Shown here: positions 19,688 to 31,800 of the stretch, in pieces
How positions within the stretch are numbered: position 1 is the stretch's first letter
Layout of the letters: each line of letters starts with the position of its first letter
Source: Scenedesmus sp. ARA3
Lineage: Eukaryota > Chlorophyta > Chlorophyceae > Sphaeropleales > Scenedesmaceae
Direction: 5' to 3'
Assembly (NCBI GenBank): GCA_004335835.1
Contig: RWJK01001267.1
Coordinates: forward strand, 1-43,724
Length of the DNA: 43,724 nucleotides
The notes under the pieces: generated by a model
Seen by the model: only the letters and a program-made list of their open reading frames with translations
Databases searched by the model: none
What the model was told of the DNA's origin: nothing
Program-made: the position numbers and the translations under genes

Positions 19688-21504
19688 CAGGAGGTTCTTT
19701 AGGGTTCTTGAATTGCAGCTGCAGCTGCTGCAGGTATGCTGCTCGATTCCTGATTGTCGTTAATGAATGTTGGCGGCAAGTGCCTGCCTGGCAGTTGTGC
19801 TGCTGTTGGCAGTTATGCTGCAAACGGCGGCTGCTCTGCTGTGGGGTGTTCCATGATGTGTGCAATAATGATGTACGGCCTTGTCTTTGACAATGTGTGA
19901 CAGCATGCAGTACTCACGACATGTCGCGTGCTGCAGAGATGGTCTGGCGGTTGATACAATTGCAGTGTTTTCTGACTTTTTTATTGCCGTTGGCGGCAGT
20001 CAAGTAGCATCATCGGACAACCACAGGGCGCGCTGCTCATCTTGAGATGCTGTGGCAGCACCGCACTGGGGCAAGCAATGCGTGCAGTGTTGCTGAACAG
20101 GAGTGCCTGCTCTGTTGCTGGACAGGCGTCCCTGCTCTGTTGCTGAACAGCAGGCATGCGCCAGGTAGCAAGCGGGGAAAGCAGTTACAACAGCGCGTTG
20201 TCCCACGCTACGTGTGTCTTGTCTGCTGCTGAGACATGCAAGCAGTGATGTTGTGCTGGCATCATGATGCTACTCTTTTAACATGTCGCGCACAAAGCTT
20301 GACTGGAGGCCGCACTGCCACCAGCAGTGGTGATCACTGTCGTGACATGCTGTCACGGCGCAATTTGTTCAGATGGGTAAGTAGCAGTGGTGATGCTCCA
20401 TCAACGCGCGTGTCAAACAACTGCTTTCAAAAGCGGATGTATCAATGGATAGCCCAAGAGATATACATGCAGGGCTGCATTGACTGGTGCTAGCACAGTG
20501 CTGGTGACGTAGCACAGCCTGATGAATGCTTTCAAGAACCCACGCTGCCGTTCACACTGTGATGACACTGTGAACTTCACAGGGTCCATCCTTTGTAACG
20601 CTACTCAGAATCAACAATCGCGAAACACAAACCATGTGTGCAGTGCACCAGGGGGGAAAACACAGGCCCTGTCGCAGTGCACCAGTGCTGGCAATACCCT
20701 GACACCCCAGCCGCTGGTGATGATGCCATCACAGATGCGGCATCTGTCAACCAACCCAGACCGTGGGCAGGGTGACCCTAGGCGGGATGCTGTTGGCTGC
20801 CGCTAAGCATCACAGCGCGGGGCCACTTCTAGCAGCACTCGAAAGTCTAACTAACATCGCCTTTGTAGCATCAGTGCAGCTTGCGTACCACGCACATCGT
20901 GCTATTCAGGTCAGGCACGTGCCTGTGCACAGGTCTACGGATCTTGAAATTCCACTTCAAAGTGACAGGCTTGCAACCCATCACTGTTTAAACTGCTGGT
21001 TGCCGAACTAGCTGCAGAGAGAAGAGTGCGTAATTAACCTTTGACTTCGTACATCAAGTTCTCGGCAGCATCAGACGTCGTCCTGGACAGCGTCACTCTG
21101 GTCGATTTCCTGCTGAGCTTGACAGCCGGGCAGGGTTGGAAAGCTTTACACGACATCAATCATCAGAATCTGACAAACACTTACTGCTCTTAGACAGCCC
21201 CGTACACGGTAGGTACCGGCGCACGTGTCACCCGTGCACGCCCTGCTATTTCCACCTGCAGTGCCTTCCTCAGCTGCGGCTCACACTTCAACCCCATGTA
21301 CATGCACGTGTCATTTCCTCGGCCAGCTCTTGCATGAGCACAATGCAGTGCTGCTGTCACAACAGCTCAACATCCTGCAGTAACTTGCCAAGTGCAGCAT
21401 GTAGCGTGCAGAGCAGCAGCACATGTTTTGATCAGGTCCCCACGCCTTCTGGTGATTGTAGGCGAACCACGACTGCCAGTTGAACCTGTAAGAGTGGCGT
21501 CAGC
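19688..21504. other. Intergenic region, no gene recognised
   Basis: The 1.8 kb between the RING-CH gene and the uncut gene has no supportable coding region. It holds a tandem repeat of about 30 nt near 20085-20155 (TGCTCTGTTGCTGRACAG units). The composition is less GC-rich than the genes on its left. Promoter signals for the downstream gene are not obvious. Confidence 0.5.
20085..20155. repeat. About 30-nt tandem repeat, 2-3 units
   Basis: The unit GTTGCTGAACAGGAGTGCCT recurs with changes (GTTGCTGGACAGGCGTCCCT, then GTTGCTGAACAGCAGGCATG) separated by GCTCT. Confidence 0.75.
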
Positions 21505-21870
21505 ATGTCCTTGGCAGCATGGTGTCTGGCGTCAATGGTGCTTTTTTGCCATGGTGCAGCCGCTGCAGCAACAGACAAACCCTGGAGTTTGAGGCTGCTG
21601 ACCAACCTTCCAGATGACGACTGGTTAAACCAGACCGGAAATCTTCAAACCACAAACATCTTCTGCAACCCCAGTGTTATTATTGGCTCAACAGCGACCG
21701 CAGCGGCTCGTGCCATCTGCAACCTGAGGGGCGTCGAATACTACTCCAACTGTGCTGCTGACATGCTGATGGCTGCAAGGTTTGTAGGGCTGCAGCTGCC
21801 ACCTATGGCGTCAGCTGCCTCTCATACTCCACAGCAGCAGGGATCCAAGCAGCAGCAGCAGCAAAACCAC

Positions 21871-21905
<35 letters not shown>

Positions 21906-24399
21906 CCCATGGTCCACAGAGCAGAACACACCATGGATGTTGGCAGATTACGTCATCAAGCTGGATGTGCAACAAAGCCGCGCAAACAGCGAGAAACGCA
22001 TCATGGCAGAGGCACAAGTGGACCTGTTCTTGTGCAGCAACCCTGGCTGCGATGTTGTAGGCGACATAGTAATCATGCGCAACACCACGTCCTCAGAAGA
22101 TGTTGCTTATCGTCCACCTGGGGAGCACAACATCACGCGGGGTCTGGCTTTTGCCACGTTTGGCAACACCCTGCTCAGTGCTCCATATTCCACAGCAAGC
22201 ACCATAACATCCAGCCATGCAGTGGATGCCAAATTCAACTTCGCAGGCACCATGTGGGGAACTATGGATGCGGCAAGCGTGCACGAGATCCACTACATCA
22301 TGGGTGCTCCAGTGTGGACTGCCCAGAACAAGACACTGAGTGGTACACCTGTCACGGATATGACTCAGTATTTTGAGCCTTTCATATATCACAAGCCTGA
22401 GCGCTTTCTGTTATCATACAATGGTGATAGGGATGGGCCAGGTGCTGCTGTCAACAATGGCCCAGGGAACCCCAACACCATGCCTGTGTCGGTTTTTGCA
22501 ACTTTGTTTGGCCAGAACCTGGCCGACTGCGGCTCGCTCCGCTATGGTGTCTTCAATGCCCGGCAAGTGCATGACAGCAACTCCAGACTCAATGTCTGGG
22601 GCCATATCTTCCCAGGACTGGGCATCAAGCCCGGCAGTCCGCAGTGTGTTTTGATTATCCTCCCAAGGTCCAAGTGGATGGATGAGCACGGCTGGAACAC
22701 TTCTCATGCAGAGTGCTTGGGAAAGGATATCAGCACCTTGCCTGTGTACATGTTTGACAGCTACTTCTACCAGGCACAGTTCCTAGGCAACCGCAGCAGA
22801 ACCACCTACATCAGCCGTGGAGATGATGAGCCTCTGCAGCCGTTTGGCGGTGGTGTTTTGCCTAACGACACTGTGCTACAAGAGGTTAAAATGTTGGTTC
22901 CTTTTAGCCACCCGCTGCAGCCGCCACATGATTTTGAGCAGTACAAGCTTGCCGGCTTATATGGGGTGAGTCTCAGGTGTGACAATGTGCGGTTGTACCA
23001 AAACAAGATGTCGTGGAGTTCGTGTGGCCGCTTCCACAGAAAGACACAACAGAAGTTAACGTGCATTAAGTCATGCGCGATTCCCGCGGAGCTTGACCGC
23101 ACCCAGCATGCTGCGCAGCTGTCTTATACATGTGGCGTGTGCAATGTGCTTGAAGTGGGAACTGCCACAATTGCGGCCTACCCTGTCGGTAAGCAATATG
23201 ACGCGCCAGCTGAATTCTTACAACCCCAGTTGTTGGCACTTCATAACATGCATGACTGGAAGGATGTGGATGCTGATGGCCGGGTCTTTGAGAGTGCCCC
23301 CTGGTGTCAGGCTAGGACATTTGGTATGTGGCCATCCAACCATTCAGCCTCAGGCGTTCGCGACGTCGACAATCAAGCCGACATGCCATACACGAGCATG
23401 ATCAATGTGGGCTTGACTGGGGTGCAAAATGACACGGTGTATGAGACTTCTTGGCATGATGCATGGTCATCGCCACAAAATCCTAAGAGGAAGATGAGCA
23501 TTGTATCGATGTGTCACTACTGGGATAGGCAAGGAGTGGGTTATGCTGACAGGGCTTGGATTGGCAATCAAAGCCAAAAAGTGCACAACTTGGCCCCTAC
23601 CAAAAGTCTGTTGGAATTGCTGCAAGTGCAGTTGCTGGATGTTGATCATCCGCCCAGGTGGTACAGAGAAGGGTTCAACACCTCTGATAACCAGGCTGAA
23701 TGGTCTGACGTGGCAGCTCTGGGCAAAGACAGTAGATTCCGGCTGCGGCAAGTCATGGAAGTTGTTGTGCTTGATGTGAAGCGCATTCTGCTGCAGCAAG
23801 CTACTCTTGAGCTTGCGACAACAGATGCAACCAGGACCGCAGGAGGAGCCGGGTTGGACATAATCATGACGCTAGTCTCCATCATTGCCATGGCATCTGG
23901 CTGCGCAGACATTGCTGCGCTGTTTCTGGCTGTCATGTGCAAGTGTTGCTGCATGCAACACAGCAACATGGCCGGCCAGTTCCTTTCAAAGGTGCTGACG
24001 GCGCTGTTGGTTGCAGCAACCATCGTGCTGCCCCCTGCCCTCATTTTATATGAGGAGGTGAACGCTCGTAAAGAGAATGCAAAAGGTGATACTAGCCAGG
24101 TAGCGTGGACGTCAGCTGACACAGGTGTTGGCAGGGGGCCTTACGTTGTCTTGGCGGCTTGCACTCTGCGGATGACTGCAAGTTATAGTGGTGTGGCGTT
24201 TGCATTGGTGAAAGTAAATCTAGCCCTTGCATGCGCTGCTACTGTGCTTGTGTGCGGCACCAAGACTGCATTATTCAAGCAGGAGTTGCTGACTGGTTTT
24301 CAGCGGCTGGCAGCGCTTGTTACCCGCAATGTGGGCCGCGCTACAGCAGGTTGCAAGCAGTGGGGGCACTGGGCGTCAGTGAGCTTACGTTCATGCTAA
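21505..24399 (+). CDS. Uncut 964-residue predicted membrane glycoprotein, unknown family
   Basis: A single open frame of 965 codons with no sign of introns, unlike every other gene in the window. The ATG at 21505 is followed by a hydrophobic signal-like segment (LAAWCLASMVLFCHGAAAAA). Residues about 25-780 form a predicted ectodomain with 11 N-x-S/T sequons (for example NQT, NTT, NIT, NKT, NRS, NDT, NHS), many cysteines and a Gln-rich insert near residues 113-132. At least four hydrophobic helices follow, near 784-812, 828-850, 880-903 and 905-925, with a Cys-rich MCKCCCMQ between the first two. Codon use is more AT-tolerant than in the neighbours. The layout suggests a cell-surface or endomembrane receptor-like or channel-like protein, but I recognise no domain and assign no function. 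A retrocopy or recently acquired gene is possible. Confidence 0.82.
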
Positions 24400-24815
24400 C
24401 ACATCTGTATGAGCACTTCTTCTGATTGTATACTGAGCACCTACATGTTCACGTTGTGACGCTGAGCACCAACATCACTGATGTGAGACGGTGCAAGGCT
24501 CTTGCTGCAGACTTGTGACTTCTTCAGCAGCACTGTTAGTAGGTGCCAGTTTTTGTTTTTAGTAGGTGCCAGTTTACCCGCAACCATCTGTCGATAAATA
24601 AGCATGGCGGGCAAAGAGCGGGGCACACAGCACCTCGAAGGTCATACATATACATGCACTGCAGGTGGTACATTTGACACCTGCTGCCTTGTTGAGAACT
24701 GGCCAGCAGCATTCACAGGTTGGTAAACCCAATACCAACGCTAGCCAGCATACTGCCGAGGCCGGTGTTGTTAAGCGGGTGGCAACAACCAGCTGCAGTG
24801 AGATTCTTTCGGCGC
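24400..24815. other. Intergenic tail between convergent genes
   Basis: No gene is seen. The sequence AGTAGGTGCCAGTTT occurs twice in tandem near 24537-24575. The region ends at the outermost decayed copies of the QPT terminal exon. Confidence 0.5.
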
Positions 24816-24819
24816 TGCT

Positions 24820-25117
24820 ATGCTGCGCAGATGTAGAGCGCGTCGACGCTGTGCGTCAGCCATCCACTGCTGCTGCTGCTGCTGCTGGTCACCTAGTGAC
24901 AACATTCAGTGAAACATCGAGTGCCTCCACGCTATCCATCAGCCACCTGCGGCTGCTGCTGCTGGTCACCAGGTTACAACAACATTCAGCGAGATGTCCA
25001 GTGCCATCAAGCTGTGCACCATGACAACCAGCCGCGCACTGCCGCTGCTGCTGCTGGTCACCGCGTTACAACATTCAGGGAGATGTCCACAGCCATCACG
25101 CTGTGCATCAGCCGCCC

Positions 25118-25176
<59 letters not shown>

Positions 25177-25226
25177 NNNNNNNNNNNNNNNNNNNNNNNN
25201 NNNNNNNNNNNNNNNNNNNNNNNNNN

Positions 25227-25278
<52 letters not shown>

Positions 25279-25489
25279 CCACTGCTGCTGCCGGTCACCG
25301 CGTTACAACGTTCAGCGAGATGTCTAGTGCCATCACGCTGTGCGTCAGCGCGCCTACACTGATGAAGTCATCCCAGCCCGCTGCTGCTGCTGCTGCTGCT
25401 GCTGGTCACCGCGTGACGACGTTGAGAGAAATGTCCAGAGCCATCACGCTGTGCGTCAGCGCGCCCACACTGATGAAGTCCACCCAGCC

Positions 25490-25521
<32 letters not shown>

Positions 25522-25600
25522 CACCACGTGACCAAAATTGGCGGCATGTCAACCGCCGTCACGCTGTGCGCAGCCACATGCTGCTGCTGCAGCTGGTCCC
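24820..25600 (-). repeat. About seven extra copies of the QPT terminal exon
   Basis: Downstream of the QPT stop, the last about 25 codons ([24 protein letters not shown] plus stop and GTGACCAGC) recur at roughly 25515-25580, 25411-25483, 25300-25373, 25063-25115, 24971-25035, 24894-24955 and, weakly, 24825-24870. On the coding strand each copy is separated from the next by a CAG/AGC run. Several copies keep [16 protein letters not shown]. Similarity falls with distance from the gene. A 50-N gap lies in the longest microsatellite, so the true copy number may be higher. Confidence 0.93.
25177..25226. other. Assembly gap (50 N) inside a CTG/CAG run
   Basis: Fifty N flanked on both sides by uninterrupted CTG units. 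The microsatellite length is unresolved. Confidence 0.97.
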
Positions 25601-25637
25601 CCATTGCTGCGTTAGCCACTCCATAATGCTGCTGCTG

Positions 25638-26022
25638 TCACCGCGTGACAACGTTCAGCGAGATGTCCAGAGCCATCACACTGTGCGTCAGCGCGCCCAC
25701 ACTGATGAAGTCCACCCCCGATGATGCAATCTCAGCCACGCTCTGCAGCGTGACGTTGCCGCTGGCCTCTGTCTGCACCTTGCCAGCAATCTGTGCAGCA
25801 ACAGCAGCATAGCAGCAGGACAGCACAGCAGGCATGTGTGATACACAACATAGTGCGGCAGACAGCAGCACAAGCAACACGCTAGCGCACTTGGTCACAA
25901 GCCTGCTTCTGCAACGCACACTCAACAATGAAAGCTGCCACAATCATGTACTGTTGGTTGGCCCAAAGGAGTACGCTGCTGCAGGCTACACTAAAAGATG
26001 GAACCACAGCTGCTACAAAACC

Positions 26023-26063
<41 letters not shown>

Positions 26064-28437
26064 TCTATCGAGCAGAAGCTGTATAAGATTGTGCTTCACC
26101 TGTGCAACCGCCTGCTTCAGCAGAGACACGTCCACGCCGCCTGGGCAGGAGGCATCTATCCGCGTCATGTTGTCCAGCATGACTCGCGTCACATGCGGCG
26201 CTGCACCTGACGCAAGCACGTCCAGTATCTGCAGCATATTGTGATGCAACCAGAGATGGCACGGTGGTCAGGAAACAGCACGACGGCGCAACACGAAGTG
26301 CCAGGCCAGCGCCAACCTACAACCGAGCGCAAACTGTGCAAAAAGCACGCAGGCACTCGTTTCGGTGCGTCCGATTCGGTGAGCGACAGCATCTAGGCAT
26401 CTTAAGTACGGAACTTGCGTCTATGAGGAACAGCAATAGAACATGGCAGTTGTTCACCAGCCACGTTGTTGCGCGGCTCACCTGCTGCACCTGCTCCAGG
26501 CTGCTGGTCTCCACCTCCACCTGCACATCAGCCAGGCCGTGCTGCTGGATGTACGCCTCAGCAGCAGCCACCGCTTGGCTGCAGGCACAGCAGCAGCGCC
26601 ACACAGCCGCAGTTCAATGATGCCCGTGGCGTTGAAGAATAGCTGAACAGCCAATGTGGGTATCAAACAAATCCAGATCTGCACAGCATACGCATGCATG
26701 CTGCTGCACAATCTAAAACTACAGTGGCAGTGTTCTGCCGGCACTCTGCGCACCCAATGCCGCCTGCTGCTGCAATATGGTTGGCTCTTTATCATCAACA
26801 TGTCATACATGCCCAAGCACTGCATGCATGCTGCTGGCAGCTCAAGCAGCCTTGTGCACCCTTTGCTGCGGACAAGCCCTCGCACCTGATGCCGCCTGCT
26901 GCTGCGATGTGGTTGTCCTTGATCATCATCATGTCATACAGGCCCATGCGGTGCGGTGTGCCACCACCTAGCGCTACTGCCCACTTGTCCAGCAGACGCA
27001 GCCCAGGCGCGGTCTTGCGCGTGTCTAGGATCCTGCAATTGGTGTGGTAGCAACACGCAGTATGCACATGCAGGCATCAACCTATGTTCTTGGTGCATGG
27101 ACAGGGCCCAAAGCACATGTTTGGACACAGCTCAACAGCAGCTGCTGCTGCATAACCAGCCATGCACACACCAGCTGCCTTCTAAAACTAACATCGCTCC
27201 TCCTCATCCCGACTACTGCGACTCACTTTGCCTTGTGGCCTGCTGCTGCTGCCACCATGGCTGCTGTGGCTGTCGCGATGCCGCTCATGCGCTGCATGAA
27301 GTTGAGGCAGATGCGCTCAGCAACCAGGATGGATCGAGCACTGCCAGACACCACACCAAACTCCACGCCGCGCTGCACTGTGTCACCATCTGCAGCAGCG
27401 GCAGCAGCAGCAGCAGCAGCAGCCGCGGTGACAGCACTGTTGTAGCACAACAGCAGCGATGGTCATTGGGGCCAGTCCAAGCGCAGTGCAAGGGCGACCA
27501 TGCTTTTCATGCTGAGGGCACAGCACAACCAAAGCAGGTCGAAAAGGCATCTTGAGCAGCCCACACTTGCCGACGTGCCAGGTCATGCGGCCCAGCTGCA
27601 CTCCTTGCTGACAGCATGGCCACTGAAAAGCAGCAGCGTGACAGCCAGGTCAAAAGGCAGCTGCAACTACAGCTGAATCTAGTAAGTGTGCAGCTGCTGC
27701 AGCATTTGGTCACCTTGCAAGCTCCAGGTGATGTTGAGTGATGGGTCCACCATCTCACACACCATCTTGGCTACTGCCAGGCCAGCCAGCACCCCATCTG
27801 CCTTTGCCAGGAAAGTGGCAGTGGCCTGCGTTGACTCTGGGATGCTGCAGCATGACAGTTGGTTACAGATTTGAGACGTCAGCACTGTTATGGCACTATA
27901 CAGGGAGATGTTTGCTGACTTGACGTGTTGCTGTTTGTGCCTGTGGGTATGTTGTGCAGGGTAGTGGCTGGCATGCCCTGCTGCATGATTTGGCCTGACG
28001 GCAGTGGCATGCTGCCTGCTGACTGCGAGCTGCTGGTTTTGCATAAATATCATAGTGCTGCTTACGTTGACAGTGTGGTGATGTCCCCGCGGTTGCCAGC
28101 ATCCTCTGCAAGTGCTGCAGCAATCACCTACATGGGCAGCAGCAGTGGGGCTGGTCTGCTGGTTGCTCTGCAGCAGTGCTCAGGCTGCTGCATTCTTACA
28201 GCCGTGTGCGGCCAGTCTGCAATGTTGCAGCAATCGCTACAACGTAGCAGCACACGCTCCAGATATGAGGGACAAGCTCACGCGCTGCAATCAGATGTAG
28301 CACTAGCCTGCAGGCAGCAGCAGCACTGGCAGCAGGCTGCTGGCTGGCACGACACCCAAGCTGCTCACCGCCTTGATGTTGTAAGTTGGGTGCGTGGGAG
28401 CTGCCAAAGACTGGTTTGTGGCTGTTGCTGCACTCAT
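25638..28437 (-). CDS. QPT: Quinolinate phosphoribosyltransferase (nicotinate-nucleotide pyrophosphorylase)
   Basis: Converts quinolinate and PRPP to nicotinate mononucleotide, CO2 and pyrophosphate in de novo NAD synthesis. Eight exons (minus): 28437-28369, 28127-28066, 27844-27714, 27389-27227, 27032-26886, 26578-26482, 26228-26100 and 25790-25638. All phases close to 316 residues, the normal family length. Hallmarks in order: [21 protein letters not shown] (residues 29-41), [43 protein letters not shown] (143-154), [16 protein letters not shown] (169-184), [16 protein letters not shown], and ASGNVTL followed by SVGALTHS. The DTRKT, HR and KDNH groups supply substrate-binding basic residues. 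No clear N-terminal transit peptide is present with this start. The gene faces DRC1 head-to-head, 381 bp apart. Confidence 0.97.
26745..26880 (-). repeat. Copy of QPT exon 5 end with donor
   Basis: Minus-strand codons for GMYDMLMIK and CAGCAGGCGGCAT followed by GTGCGCAG repeat the end of the 27032-26886 exon. A frameshift inside (PYCSS in place of HIAAA) shows it is not coding. It is downstream in gene direction. Confidence 0.9.
28208..28242 (-). repeat. Weak copy of QPT exon 2 start
   Basis: Minus-strand GTAGCGATTGCTGCAACATTGCAGA resembles the true acceptor and start GTAG|GTGATTGCTGCAGCACTTGCAGA at 28127. It is upstream in gene direction. Confidence 0.65.
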
Positions 28438-28818
28438 GACTGCAGGATCACGCGACTGCTGTGCCTGGTGACTGAACAGTATAAGCGTACCACCCTGTGC
28501 AGCCTCAAATCACTAGCAATCACCTCAATTGTGATACGAAATCAGTGTATTGACATTCCTGATGGACTCGTTGAAGGCTGCAGCAAGGTGTGTGCGGGAG
28601 GATGGGACCGATATGACAGTGACTAGACCACACCTGCGTGATGTGCACTGCATTTGTCCGTGTCAATTACTTTAATGACATGTATTGATGTGGTACGGTA
28701 TCAGCAGTCTGTGACGTTCGACTCTTTTTGCTTACCAGTGTTCGCTTTCTTCTGTACAGCATGTAAATCGTTTGGTGGGTGACAGCCGTGGCAGGCAATA
28801 GTTAAATTCGCCAACAGA
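28438..28818. promoter_or_regulatory. Divergent promoter region, QPT / DRC1
   Basis: The 381 bp separate the two start codons, so both promoters must lie here or overlap. A TATA-like AGTATAAGCG lies near 28477, about 45 nt upstream of the QPT ATG when read on the minus strand as CGCTTATACT. Shared control is inferred from spacing only. Confidence 0.45.
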
Positions 28819-31800
28819 ATGGGCGAGGTGGACCTGCAGCTTGCTTCGCATAGGTACGCTGCGTTTGGTTGCCTTGCCTCTGCTGCTGCAGTGGCAGTAC
28901 TGTACAGCCTGAGCACACAGCAGAGGATGTTCAGGCCACAAGATAGACACACAGAGCAGCATCAAACATTCTTGAAACACTGCAGGGAGGCCAGAATAGC
29001 AGCTAGGAGGAAGCGGATACAGGAAAAGCTTGCAGCCATCAGGCAGGGCGACACCACTGGTGAGAGCAATGACAGTGCAGCAGCTGCATGCTGCAAGCAG
29101 CGTGACAAGGCTGCATATGGATTCCAGTGGAGTTACATATCTAATCTCTGTCCCGGGCAATAGCTTCTACAGCAACATGACAGCGGTCTGGGCATATGTG
29201 TGTCAGGCCTACCATGCAGAGGCCAGGAAAAAAGCCCATGCATATATAGTGGTACCTGTGAATCGTGCAAGGACTTCTTGTCACTTCTCAGCAAGCCGGT
29301 TACTGCTTCAGCTGTTTTTGTTGTTGTCACGCACTGCAGGCACTCAGGAGGCAACGCAGCAGCAGGAAACCAGCAAGACCACACAGCAGCTGCTGGAAAG
29401 CTCGCGCCGCTTGCTCAGGCTGCGTCATGACACACAGCAGGGTGTCACAGCAGTGCGGGTTGCAGGAGACGAGCATGAAAATGCACGGCGGCAGAAAGAG
29501 GAGCATGTGCGGCAGGTGAGGGTGCAAACCTGCCAGTGGCAGCAGCTGCCACGTGCTCAAGCACCTGGGCTGCTAGTAGTGTTGTTGTTGAGGTGACTGA
29601 TGCATCAGACTCTGGTAACTGAAAGCAGCAATTGCAACCAGGCAAAAGCAGAACTTTTTCCAGGCGTGGCACAGCTAGAACATGAACGGTAATTCCTGCA
29701 AGCACACAATGTCAATCGACAGAACATCTGTCCTGCAAGCCTGCTCGAAAGACCATCACCATACAGCAGTGCTCCTGGCTTCACTGGTGCCACCACTGCA
29801 TTGTTTTCCTGCAACAGGAGCTACGCGGAAAGCTGCTTGCAGAGGCGGAGTCTTCAGCAGCAGCCAACGCAGCAGTTGCAGTGCGCTGGGGAGCTGTGCT
29901 GGGGCTGGATGTGCCGCAGGAGCTCTTTCAAGCGATTGAGGAGCAGCGCATGGCGTGCGAGGCGGTTATTGCCAGCAAGGACAGGCTGATTGCAGGTGCG
30001 CTACTTGCTGCAGCTGGCTGCATGCAGCTGGTTGGTGTACCCCATCAAAATAACAGCGAGCAGGTCTGATGCTGACTGGTTTTATTATCTGCAGCAGTGT
30101 CCTGCAAGCCCTGCTGAAGCACCAGCAGGGCTGAAAGCTCAAGCATGTCTCAGACGTGCATAGCATGCAGCAGCTGCTGTCCTTGTTCTGTTACTGTGCC
30201 ACAGTGTGCTTGCAAGGCCAAGCATGAGCATCGCCCTTCTGCCTTGCCTGCGTTGCCTTGCCCTGCCTTGCACAGGCTGCTGTCTGCGCAGACACCCGCT
30301 CCGTGCTCAAGGGCAAGAAGTACAGTTCACATCATGCCGTGACACCACTGACCACCCAGCTGCCTTGCCTGCCCTGCATGCTTGCACATACTGCCGCCTG
30401 CGAAGACATCCGCTCCGTCCTCAAGGGCAAGGATGAGGAGTATGTGAAGCTGCTCAAGCGCCAGGCTGCAGACACAGACACACTGCTGGGCGCCATGGCA
30501 CGCCAGCTGGCTGACCTGGCAGCAGCGTACAGGGAGGAGCTGGAGAATGTTGAGCGGGCGCTGCTGCAGGTGCGTGGGGGATAGCTGCATTGCAGACGCT
30601 GCTAGGGCTGAATACGTGGCTGCGATGCTGACTTGCAAGCATCGAACTATTCTCCCATGACAAGGAGCAGTATGTTGTATGGCTCAACGTGCTTGGTGTT
30701 GTCAGCAGTTGGCAGGGGTGCGCATGTGGCAAATGCAATCGCTGCCAAGGATATCGCCTCAGGTCACTGTTGTGGTAGCTGCTAATGCTGCCGCTCAACA
30801 TCACCCTGACTGCTGTGCTTCACGCCCGCAGGAGCGTGCGGAGCTGCTGGCTTCCAACCGCAAGGAGGTGGGGACGCTGCTGGAGGCGCGCAGTGCGGCA
30901 GAGGCCAACTTCACCGAGAAGTACCTGGGCGCTGTTGAGAGCTACGCCGCGAACTTGGAGGAGCTGCGGCACGCGGACGCGGAGGAGTACCAAGTGCTGA
31001 AGATCAAGTGGGTATTGCCTGATGCAGCCGTGTACACCCTGCGGTGCTTTGGGGAGGGCGGTGGTCAAAGTGTGAATGCCAGGACTGCACGCTTTGTGAT
31101 GCAGTGTCAGCGTAAATCGAGACAACACTTGTGAGGTGGGAGCTTGCCATTGCATTTCAGCTGATTTGCTTTGGCTGTTCTGCTGGAAGCTGCGCTGTGT
31201 GTTTTTGAAGATTCAACTTGGCTGGCTGCACTGGCTGCAGGCTGGAGAGTGACATCGCTGTGCTGGAGCAGCACCTGGAGACGATGCGGGCCACGTACCA
31301 GCTCAATGCAGAGAAGCTTGAGTACAACTACAGGGTGCTGCTGGAGAGGGATGCTGGTGAGCCTTGTTTGTTGGCTGGACAAGAGATACAAGAGTATGTG
31401 CAGATGGGTGTGGCGGCTGCTGTGGCCTCCTCAGGGGTCCTGCTTCTCATGCTTGACGTGGGCCAACTTGGGCAATAGTCAGACTTTGTTTGTGCTTGCT
31501 TGACTTTGCAGCACGCTCACCCTGTGTGCTGCTGTGTGTGGCTGTGCCTGTGTGCACTTGGTGTTTGACTCTCAAACAACATTGCGCAGAGAACACCGCC
31601 ACCATCAACCAGCAGAAGCGCAAGCTGTCGCGCCAGCACGACGTGCTGAGCAGCCTCAAGCACAAGTACGCTGCCAGTGACGCCAAGGCCAGCGAGGAGA
31701 ACAGCAAGCTCACAGACGAGTACAAGCGCATCACGGAGCAGTTCAAGGACCTGCAGGTGCGCTTGCGAAACACAGACGTGTACATGCGGAGCTGTGAGGA

